This document shows positions 1-4,301 of a DNA stretch of 6,081 nt, one piece after another. This stretch comes from Candidatus Hermodarchaeota archaeon (lineage in GTDB: Archaea; Asgardarchaeota; Hermodarchaeia; Hermodarchaeales; Hermodarchaeaceae). The first letter of the stretch is position 1. The number at the start of each line of letters is the position of its first letter. The notes beneath the pieces are model-generated. The model had not been told where the DNA came from. It made no database searches and saw only the letters and a list, made by a program, of their open reading frames with translations. The DNA is taken from contig JAEOSV010000247.1 of assembly GCA_016840185.1 (NCBI GenBank), positions 1 through 6,081 on the forward strand, read 5' to 3'. Made by a program: the position numbers and the translations under genes.

Positions 1-110
1 GATGAGGTAATTGTAGCCGTTGGGTATTCACTGAATTCTTGTTGGAATTTCTTTGATTCTTTTTCAGTGAATAATTGAGAGATGAGTTTTCCACCATGTG
101 GGGGATTCAT
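1..110 (-). CDS. sat: Sulfate adenylyltransferase (ATP sulfurylase), N-terminal fragment
   Basis: The gene runs off the left edge; only the first 36 codons are present, from an ATG at 108-110. The visible protein begins MNPPHGGKLISQLFTEKES. The PPHGGKL segment is the conserved start of prokaryotic ATP sulfurylases (the Archaeoglobus enzyme has PPPHGGKLVERV), where the N-terminal PUA-like domain begins. The family makes adenosine phosphosulfate and pyrophosphate from ATP and sulfate in the cytoplasm, either for assimilation and sulfate-ester donors or, in reverse, in sulfur oxidation. A GAGGAGA ribosome binding site lies 8 nt upstream, and the RHH gene stops 15 bp before the start, so the two are very probably co-transcribed. 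The catalytic HxxH motif lies outside the window, so the call rests on the N-terminal signature. Whether the enzyme is fused to an APS kinase cannot be seen. Confidence 0.7.
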   Translation of the reverse strand, partial: MNPPHGGKLISQLFTEKESKKFQQEFSEYPTATITS

Positions 111-118
111 TGTGTTGT

Positions 119-125
119 TCTCCTC
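119..125 (-). promoter_or_regulatory. Ribosome binding site of sat
   Basis: Read on the minus strand this is GAGGAGA, ending 8 nt before the ATG of the sat gene. It abuts the TGA stop of the RHH gene (126-128), an arrangement that allows translational coupling of the two. Confidence 0.7.
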
Positions 126-362
126 TCAGTCTAGGTACCCGAGGGCGCGTAATCGGTCTTTGACACGTTTTTCGTCTTCGGGAGTGAAGGCTTGTTTTTT
201 CTTTTGTTGGGTTTGCTCTTCTTCGGCGAAGATTTCACGGAGGACATAAGTGACGTATTCGGATACTGAGGAGAAACCGGTATCCTGAATGCGGTCTTGT
301 ACTTTCTTGAAAAGGGTGATGGGAATGGACACGGTTGTGTGTTTTTTGGGTTTAGATGACAT
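126..362 (-). CDS. Ribbon-helix-helix (CopG/MetJ-type) transcriptional regulator, 78 aa
   Basis: A small DNA-binding protein. Residues 8-15 (HTTVSIPI) form the short basic beta strand that RHH dimers insert into the major groove. Residues 16-45 (LFKKVQDRI, then SSVSEYVTYVLREIF) are the two helices of the fold, with the usual turn at GFSSVSE. Residues 47-58 are a Glu/Gln/Lys linker. The tail at 66-78 (RVKDRLRALGYLD) resembles the C-terminal LRALGY-type ending found in many sulfatase/AlkP-family proteins, which is odd for a repressor and may be a docking peptide. The ATG at 360-362 is preceded by GGGTG (372-376, minus strand) at 9 nt. The gene leads a two-gene operon with sat, and a perfect palindrome lies just upstream, as expected for autoregulation. 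The RHH fold is seen directly; the regulated process (sulfur activation) is inferred from context only. Confidence 0.85.
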   Translation of the reverse strand: MSSKPKKHTTVSIPITLFKKVQDRIQDTGFSSVSEYVTYVLREIFAEEEQTQQKKKQAFTPEDEKRVKDRLRALGYLD

Positions 363-384
363 TATGGATTACACCCAGTGATTT

Positions 385-419
385 AATGTCTTGGCATTAA
401 GCTTAATGCCATAGCATTA
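385..419. promoter_or_regulatory. Palindromic operator upstream of the RHH-sat operon
   Basis: Positions 392-411 form a perfect 20-bp palindrome, TGGCATTAAGCTTAATGCCA. It is flanked by further copies of the same half-site: TAATGT at 384-389 and GCATTA at 414-419, giving four TAATGC/GCATTA-like half-sites in about 36 bp. RHH repressors bind as dimers of dimers to short repeated half-sites, so this suits the adjacent RHH gene. It lies about 20-40 bp from the A/T-rich box at 426-433, about where transcription should start, so binding would block initiation. As DNA the palindrome is plain; the binding protein is inferred. Confidence 0.65.
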
Positions 420-425
420 TACGTG

Positions 426-433
426 TTTATTAA
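426..433 (-). promoter_or_regulatory. Probable TATA box of the RHH-sat operon
   Basis: On the minus strand this reads TTAATAAA. A start about 25 nt downstream falls near 405, inside the palindrome, leaving a leader of about 45 nt with a GGGTG ribosome binding site. A second candidate, TATAAT at 417-422 (minus strand), would move the start to about 395. Either way the palindrome covers the initiation zone. Confidence 0.45.
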
Positions 434-449
434 TACTTCGCTCGAGGAC

Positions 450-465
450 CCAAAAAACACTAAGA
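450..465 (-). terminator. U-tract terminator of the aCPSF1 gene
   Basis: On the minus strand the transcript reads AGTGTTTTTTGGG, with six consecutive U (452-457), 22-27 nt after the TAG stop at 480-482. No stem precedes it. Archaeal termination uses such U-rich tracts, which are themselves the sites recognised and cleaved by aCPSF1/FttA, so this gene may terminate under its own product. Confidence 0.45.
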
Positions 466-479
466 ATGTGCTGACGCAT

Positions 480-2396
480 CTAATACAGGCGAATGGTCTC
501 GAAGTTTTGAATTGAACGGGTTTCTAGCCTTCGGCGTTGTCCGATATCCCTATGGAGGTGGCTGGCGAGGTTGATACATTTGCTCGCTTCACCGTGGCAT
601 GTGAGGATGCGTTCGGGTTTAGGTTGGATGCGTCGGGCGTAGTCGACGAGTTGGCGACGATCGCTGTGACCAGAAAATCCTTCGACGGTATGGATTTGCA
701 AATCTACTTTTACCACATCGCGGCGATCACCTGAGTTGCGCATGGGGAGTGTTCGTCGGCCTTTTTGGATGCGGCGTCCGAGGGTGCCTTCGACTTGGTA
801 GCTGACGAAGATGATGGAGTTACGGGAGTCACCGGCGAGTTGTTTGAAGTATTCAACGCTAGGTCCGCCGGTGAGCATGCCACTGGTGGCGAGGATGACG
901 CAGGGTCCGGCTTCGAGGATTTCGTCGCGGACTTGGTGACCGTCGACTCGGGTGAAGTATTCAGCGAGGAAAGGGTTCTGTCCTTTGTGGAAGATTTTGT
1001 CGCGGAGTTCACGAGCCAGGTATTCAGGATGAGCAGTATGAATAGCAGTGGCTTCGATAATCATGCCGTCGACGAAGACGGGGGCTTCTTGGAGGGTGCC
1101 ACGGCGCATGTATTCGTCGATGACAACGAGCAATTCTTGGGCACGTCCGACGGCGAGGACGGGGATGAGGACTTTGCCACCACGTTCAAGAGTGCGGTTG
1201 ATGTAGTCGACGAGTTGCCTTTCTGAGTTCTTGCGTGAGGGCATGAGGTCGCGGGGAGCACCGTAGGTGGATTCCATGATGAGAGTTTCAAGGCGTGGGA
1301 AGCGGTCGGTGGCGGGTTCGAGGAGCCGGCTGCGGGCGTATTTGAAGTCGCCAGTGTAGGCGAGGTTGTAAAGACCGTCGCCGATGTGGAGGTGGGCGAT
1401 ACTAGAGCCGAGGATATGTCCAGCGTTGTGCAGAGTAAGGCGAACGTCAGGGGCGATGTCGGTGACTTCGCCGTAGTTGAGGGAGATGGTATGCATGATG
1501 AGTTTACGGATATCTTTGAGCCCGTAGGGGGCGACTTTGCCTTCGCGGCGGGCGACTTCGAGGTAGTCGATTTGAAGCATAGTCATGAGGTCTTGGGTGG
1601 GTAAGGTACAGTATACAGGACCTTCGTAGCCATACTTGAACAGAAAAGGCGTCAGCCCACAATGATCCAAGTGGCTATGTGTGATAATCACGGCATCGAG
1701 TTTGTAAATGTCAAATTCAGGAAGATCAAAACGTGGAAAGGCATGTGTGGTGGCGCCGACGTTGACGCCACAATCAATCATAACGCTGGATTCGGGGGTT
1801 TGGACCAGCATGCTCATCCGTCCGACTTCACGGAATCCACCCAAGGGGGTAAGGCGGATGTAGCCTTCTTTAAGGAGTGGGGGGCGATGGATACGCCGTC
1901 CGATGGTGCGGAGGATGGTTTTCCGGTCTTCACTCGAATTTTGGAGTGCATGACGGATTTTCAGAATTGTATCAGATTTGAGAGGGGGAGTACGAATAAC
2001 ACTGGGGCGCCAGAGGGTTTTGAGGCGGATTTCTTCCATGGTGGTTCCAGTGCGACCGATGACGAGCCCGGGTTTTTTCGCTTCGATGATGACTTCGCCA
2101 ATGGTTTCGTTAAAGGTGATATCGGTGATTTCCGCTTCTTCGGGAACGATTTTCCGGATTTCTTCTTCGGCTTGATCATGGAGGCTCCGGACGCCGGGGT
2201 CGGAGCGAATGACGATGCGTTTGCGGAATTGTTTGGCGAGTTCTTTTACGTTGGATTTTTCGTCAAATTCTCGGGGTTTTCGGGCATAGATAGCGATTTC
2301 TGGGCCTTCGAACTCGATGTCGGTGACTTCTGCAGCTTTGGGGAGTTTGGCGAGGAGTCTTTGACGAAACTCTTCCAAGGGGTCTTCAATGGTCAT
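480..2396 (-). CDS. fttA: aCPSF1/FttA: KH-domain, metallo-beta-lactamase, beta-CASP ribonuclease and transcription termination factor
   Basis: A full-length protein of 638 aa, matching the roughly 635 aa usual for archaeal aCPSF1, the orthologue of eukaryotic CPSF73. The family acts as an endonuclease and 5'-3' exonuclease and as the general archaeal termination factor, cleaving nascent RNA at U-rich sites. Residues 1-70 form a degenerate KH-like domain; residues about 71-145 a second KH domain with an intact GxxG loop (GRTG, 114-117). The metallo-beta-lactamase core has all zinc ligands: D208, HSHLDH at 240-245, H327 (AGHILGS) and D350 (YTGDF). The beta-CASP cap carries motif A E375 (ESTYG), motif B H577 (FSGHSD) and motif C H601 (CHGE). 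The C terminus (ETIRLY) fits the conserved dimerisation tail. The ATG at 2394-2396 has a GAGGT ribosome binding site 7 nt upstream. Nothing is missing, so it should be catalytically active. It is monocistronic and divergent from the UPF0179 gene. Confidence 0.97.
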   Translation of the reverse strand: MTIEDPLEEFRQRLLAKLPKAAEVTDIEFEGPEIAIYARKPREFDEKSNVKELAKQFRKRIVIRSDPGVRSLHDQAEEEIRKIVPEEAEITDITFNETIGEVIIEAKKPGLVIGRTGTTMEEIRLKTLWRPSVIRTPPLKSDTILKIRHALQNSSEDRKTILRTIGRRIHRPPLLKEGYIRLTPLGGFREVGRMSMLVQTPESSVMIDCGVNVGATTHAFPRFDLPEFDIYKLDAVIITHSHLDHCGLTPFLFKYGYEGPVYCTLPTQDLMTMLQIDYLEVARREGKVAPYGLKDIRKLIMHTISLNYGEVTDIAPDVRLTLHNAGHILGSSIAHLHIGDGLYNLAYTGDFKYARSRLLEPATDRFPRLETLIMESTYGAPRDLMPSRKNSERQLVDYINRTLERGGKVLIPVLAVGRAQELLVVIDEYMRRGTLQEAPVFVDGMIIEATAIHTAHPEYLARELRDKIFHKGQNPFLAEYFTRVDGHQVRDEILEAGPCVILATSGMLTGGPSVEYFKQLAGDSRNSIIFVSYQVEGTLGRRIQKGRRTLPMRNSGDRRDVVKVDLQIHTVEGFSGHSDRRQLVDYARRIQPKPERILTCHGEASKCINLASHLHRDIGQRRRLETRSIQNFETIRLY

Positions 2397-2403
2397 GGGT
2401 GTT

Positions 2404-2408
2404 ACCTC
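2404..2408 (-). promoter_or_regulatory. Ribosome binding site of aCPSF1
   Basis: GAGGT on the minus strand, 7 nt before the ATG at 2394-2396. It supports this start codon and so the complete N-terminal KH-like domain. Confidence 0.65.
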
Positions 2409-2451
2409 GTTTACTTTATTGGATTAGGACATGATTGAACAGTAATGCTTG

Positions 2452-2468
2452 CGGCTTCTGTGAAGCCG
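2452..2468 (-). other. Perfect hairpin in the probable 5' leader of aCPSF1
   Basis: A 7-bp perfect G/C-rich stem (CGGCTTC / GAAGCCG) closes a 3-nt loop, about 56 nt upstream of the aCPSF1 start codon. If transcription begins near or beyond the 2508-2530 palindrome, this folds in the leader RNA. It is too far from the start codon to hide the ribosome binding site directly. Roles as a protein-binding site, a stability element or simple chance cannot be told apart. Confidence 0.5.
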
Positions 2469-2507
2469 ACGGTGCTAGTGGAATGTTCAAGGTTTCTCCC
2501 TACAAAA

Positions 2508-2530
2508 TGTCTAAGCATAATGCTTTGACA
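2508..2530. promoter_or_regulatory. 23-bp imperfect palindrome upstream of aCPSF1, possible operator
   Basis: The arms TGTCTAAGCAT and ATGCTTTGACA are inverted around a central A with one mismatch. The core contains GCATAATGC, the half-site also found upstream of the RHH gene at 392-419. TAATGCTT recurs as a direct copy at 2443-2450. It lies about 112-134 bp upstream of the aCPSF1 start. No convincing TATA box for aCPSF1 was found, so its position relative to the transcript start is unknown. Confidence 0.45.
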
Positions 2531-2571
2531 CTAATTCTTGAAATGGTTGAATTAAGGAAAATAGCGATCGG

Positions 2572-2586
2572 CGCCTGACACAGGCG
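2572..2586. other. Short perfect inverted repeat in the divergent intergenic region
   Basis: CGCCTG, then ACA, then CAGGCG: a 6-bp perfect stem with a 3-nt spacer, lying 39-53 bp upstream of the plus-strand TATA box at 2625-2632. No U tract follows on either strand, so it is not an intrinsic-type terminator. It could be a regulator site for the UPF0179 promoter. Its function is unknown. Confidence 0.4.
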
Positions 2587-2624
2587 ATTTCCCGGTTCGC
2601 CGAGAGTGAGAAATTGAGTCGCGC

Positions 2625-2632
2625 TATATAAA
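2625..2632 (+). promoter_or_regulatory. TATA box of the UPF0179 gene
   Basis: TATATAAA is the strongest archaeal TATA match in this intergenic region. It predicts a transcript start near 2650-2656, which leaves a leader of about 70-85 nt before the GTG start. No purine-rich BRE stands out just upstream (GTCGCGC), so the strength of the promoter is uncertain. Confidence 0.7.
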
Positions 2633-2726
2633 CCTTTTCGAGTCTCTGTTGTATTTGATTCGGGTAACGGAAAACTTCTTTACTTCTTGTTCCAGCGTGA
2701 CAAACATATCGTCATTTTGATTTCTG

Positions 2727-3179
2727 GTGGATTCGGTGCCTGTGATTACTCTGGTTGGCAAACGTCAAGCCCGAGTGGGGAATGAGTTTGTCTATATGGG
2801 ACGCACTGACAAGTGTATCGATTGCCCCCTGCGGAAGGTTTGTTGCGATAAGTTAGAACCGGACCGTGTATACACTGTAATTAGTGTGCGGGAGCGTGAA
2901 CACGATTGTCCCATTCACGAAGATGGTGTGCAGTTAGTCGAGGTGGAAGAAGCCGGAGCTAGGATTACGCTACCAACGCACCAGCTCTTTGAAGGCGCTG
3001 TGTTTACGGTGCATGTTCGCCCATGTGATAAGTGGGATTGTGAATATCATGAGGCGTGTAATCCGACGGGGATTAAGGATGGAGATCGGTGTCGGGTGGA
3101 AAAAGTGCATAAACGAGCTGGTTTGACATGTACGCGGGGTCGGAAGCTGGGTTTAGCCGACGTGAATCGGGTTAGCTAG
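2727..3179 (+). CDS. UPF0179 family cysteine-rich protein, 150 aa
   Basis: Recognised as UPF0179, a conserved archaeal family of unknown function, from the N-terminal pattern ITLVGKR-(x)-VGNEFVYMG and the cysteine layout. Ten cysteines are present. The likely conserved ones are C30-x2-C33-x5-C39, C61 (CPIHEDG), C100-x4-C105-x5-C111 and C135 (CTRGRKLG), the look of a structural zinc or iron-sulfur protein. VEVEEA at 71-76 and GIKDGDRCRVEKV at 115-127 are also family-like. It is soluble, with no signal peptide. Three in-frame GTG codons (2727, 2736, 2742) could start it. Family members usually begin just before ITLVGK, and GGTGG at 2726-2730 would serve 2736 at 5 nt, so the true protein may be 3-5 residues shorter. 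Its last codons overlap the opposing FKBP gene by 8 bp. The biochemical role is unknown. Confidence 0.88.
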   Translation: MDSVPVITLVGKRQARVGNEFVYMGRTDKCIDCPLRKVCCDKLEPDRVYTVISVREREHDCPIHEDGVQLVEVEEAGARITLPTHQLFEGAVFTVHVRPCDKWDCEYHEACNPTGIKDGDRCRVEKVHKRAGLTCTRGRKLGLADVNRVS

Positions 3180-3987
3180 ATGGGGTTGTGGTTGTTCCGC
3201 CAACTTCCCATTCTTCGGTAAAGACCACTTTGTTGTATTTGTCTTTCATGTGGGATTCGATATCATGGGTGACGCCGAGTTTCCAAATCTGTAGCGATTG
3301 GTTAAGTAGAATGCGGGGATCGGCGCTGATGGCGATGGTGACTGTTTTACCCTTCGTGGTAATTGTGAGGGATTTTTCTTCGACGTCACTAAACCGTCGG
3401 TAGATGAAGGCTTCAAGTTTTTCTTGGGCTTTGCTGAGCTTTTTGGTCACAGTGATTTCGTAATCGACGGTGTGTCCTGCGAGGACGGGATTAAAGTCAA
3501 CGGTGACGCGCCCTCCGCCAACGTGACGGACCGTACCGGATTGGTTACCGATGCGAACGCGCATACCACGAACGAGTTTCTGGTCGGTTTTTACCCGGGC
3601 GCGGGGAATGATGCGGACTTGTTGGGCGTCGCGGAGTCCGAAGGCTTTCTGGGGTTCGAGGGTGAGTTTCTTGGTTTGTCCAACTTTCATGCCGAGGAGG
3701 GCTTCATCGACGCCGGGGACCATCCAGCCGCCGCCAACGATGATGAGTCGGGGTTGGTAGATTTCTTTGTCATCGTGGACGTTTTCGGCTTTGGCGACGT
3801 CTTCTTTGGTGGTGTCGAAAAGGCGGTGATCATCGTGGGTGTATCCGATGAAATCCGCGAGAATGAAGTCGCCGTCTTTTATAATCCCGGGTGTGGTCTT
3901 TTTCTTAGTTTTGAGTTTGGCCTTGGGTTTGGCCTTGGCTTTGCTGGCGGATTTGGTTGTTTTCTTTGTGGTTTTCGGTTTGGACAC
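3172..3987 (-). CDS. Long archaeal FKBP-type peptidyl-prolyl cis-trans isomerase with lysine-rich tail, 271 aa
   Basis: A cytoplasmic prolyl isomerase and chaperone of the archaeal long FKBP type. The FKBP fold spans residues about 37-181: DFIGYTHDDHRLFDTT (45-60) with the paired F57-D58 of the active site, VPGVDEALLGMKVGQ (90-104), and AFG at 115-117, where most homologues have AYG. An insert-in-flap (IF) chaperone domain lies at about 118-163. NPVLAGHTVDYEITV (166-180) completes the FKBP fold. Residues 182-271 are the C-terminal extension typical of the long form. Residues 1-30 are unusual: 14 lysines, no acidic residue, only Lys, Ala, Thr, Ser, Pro, Leu and Met, like a histone H1 tail. The GTG start is set by a near-perfect AAGGTGATCC ribosome binding site, so the tail is real coding sequence. 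The stop overlaps the UPF0179 stop on the other strand. Confidence 0.93.
   Translation of the reverse strand: MSKPKTTKKTTKSASKAKAKPKAKLKTKKKTTPGIIKDGDFILADFIGYTHDDHRLFDTTKEDVAKAENVHDDKEIYQPRLIIVGGGWMVPGVDEALLGMKVGQTKKLTLEPQKAFGLRDAQQVRIIPRARVKTDQKLVRGMRVRIGNQSGTVRHVGGGRVTVDFNPVLAGHTVDYEITVTKKLSKAQEKLEAFIYRRFSDVEEKSLTITTKGKTVTIAISADPRILLNQSLQIWKLGVTHDIESHMKDKYNKVVFTEEWEVGGTTTTPSS
3915..3938 (-). repeat. Tandem 12-bp repeat in the FKBP lysine-rich tail
   Basis: GTTTGGCCTTGG occurs twice in tandem (3915-3926 and 3927-3938), followed by a degenerate third copy. On the minus strand it encodes the repeating Lys-Ala-Lys-Pro/Leu units of the tail. It indicates growth of the tail by slippage, so its length may vary between strains. 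Confidence 0.75.
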
Positions 3988-3990
3988 GAT

Positions 3991-4000
3991 GGATCACCTT
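3991..4000 (-). promoter_or_regulatory. Strong ribosome binding site of the FKBP gene
   Basis: AAGGTGATCC on the minus strand, 3 nt from the GTG at 3985-3987. It is complementary to almost the whole 16S rRNA 3' tail (GGAUCACCUCC), the best such site in the window, suggesting a highly translated gene and fixing the start upstream of the lysine tail. Confidence 0.85.
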
Positions 4001-4036
4001 GTCAATTTCTAGTTGGTAACAGGCTTGTCCAAGCTC

Positions 4037-4045
4037 TTATAATAA
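4037..4045 (-). promoter_or_regulatory. TATA box of the FKBP gene
   Basis: On the minus strand this reads TTATTATAA, preceded by purine-rich GAGGAA that could act as the BRE. A start about 25 nt on, near 4012-4016, leaves a leader of about 25-29 nt containing the strong ribosome binding site. Confidence 0.6.
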
Positions 4046-4065
4046 TTCCTCAATGATATTCAGGT

Positions 4066-4082
4066 CCTTCTGAATTCGAAGG
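4066..4082. repeat. Near-perfect palindrome between divergent promoters, possible transposon left-end hairpin
   Basis: CCTTC, T, GAATTC, GAAGG: this would be a perfect 16-bp palindrome but for one extra T. It sits between the FKBP TATA box (4037-4045, minus) and the plus-strand TATA box at 4096-4103. It may be a shared regulator site. Alternatively it could be the left-end hairpin of a small IS200/IS605-derived element whose right end is at 4237-4265. Neither is proven. Confidence 0.4.
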
Positions 4083-4095
4083 AATTGGATACACG

Positions 4096-4103
4096 TTTAA
4101 ATA
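4096..4103 (+). promoter_or_regulatory. TATA box for the omega-RNA-like transcript
   Basis: TTTAAATA on the plus strand. The expected start, about 24-27 nt downstream of its centre, is 4123-4127, which is exactly where the first hairpin of the structured element begins. No protein start follows for about 180 bp, so the box probably serves an RNA, possibly with read-through into the glycosyltransferase. Confidence 0.5.
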
Positions 4104-4120
4104 ATCAGCAGGGAATCTTA

Positions 4121-4265
4121 GGGTGAGGTTCCGGTCCATGGTCCGAGAACCAAGGATCTAAAGCCGGGTAACATCGCTGGAACGGCGAGTAGAGCCTGTG
4201 GACCAGTCGACGAAGGTCGATGGCATGAAGCAGGAAACCCTTACCTTCTGGTCGGGGTAGTTCAC
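4121..4265 (+). ncRNA. Omega-RNA-like / IS200-IS605 right-end element without tnpB
   Basis: The 3' end (ATGAAGCAGGAAACCC, an imperfect hairpin, then GTAGTTCAC) is the recurrent ending of IS200/IS605 elements, where the tnpB 3' end and its guide (omega/reRNA) overlap. In one frame, 4162-4260, it encodes 32 codons ending VDGMKQETLTFWSG-stop; MKQE is a familiar TnpB C terminus. Stems: GGTTC-CGG/CCG-a-GAACC (4127-4151), CGCT/GGCG (about 4174-4186), CCA-g-TCGAC/GTCGA-TGG around a GAAG loop (4203-4223), and ACCC..ACC/GGT..GGGT (4237-4258). No tnpA or tnpB lies in the window; upstream is the divergent FKBP promoter. It may be a transposon remnant, a non-autonomous element or a functional solitary guide RNA. 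The similarity is from recall of such ends, not a search. Confidence 0.6.
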
Positions 4266-4301
4266 AATAATTCCGTCGGATTTCCCAGCCTGTTTACGTG
4301 T

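Noticed and set aside
385..419. CRISPR repeat or intrinsic terminator at the A/T palindrome
   Set aside because: There is no regular repeat-spacer spacing, and no U tract follows the palindrome. Its place at the promoter fits an operator better.
710..1012. Ser/Thr/Lys-rich minus-strand open frame within aCPSF1
   Set aside because: It is another frame of the aCPSF1 gene with no start signal and a composition typical of out-of-frame translation; the same holds for 1061-1291 and 1961-2179.
1662..2438. Long plus-strand open frame of 258 codons antisense to aCPSF1
   Set aside because: The product is Asp/Gly/Phe-rich with no recognisable domain, and the opposite strand carries a complete, motif-perfect aCPSF1. 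It is a codon-bias shadow, as are the shorter open frames at 537-734, 765-1226 and 1386-1604.
2560..2640. tRNA or other RNA gene in the G/C-rich patch upstream of the UPF0179 TATA box
   Set aside because: Only short isolated stems are present; no cloverleaf, TTCGAATC-type arm or acceptor pairing was found.
3424..4056. Plus-strand open frame of 210 codons antisense to the FKBP gene
   Set aside because: The product is a low-complexity Gly/Phe/Asp sequence mirroring the lysine-rich tail, and the minus strand has a full FKBP with a strong ribosome binding site.
4121..4265. RNase P RNA or SRP (7S) RNA
   Set aside because: The element is short and lacks the GAGGAAAGUCC and ACAGAA elements of RNase P RNA and the conserved SRP RNA helix 8 motifs. 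Its ending matches transposon right ends instead.
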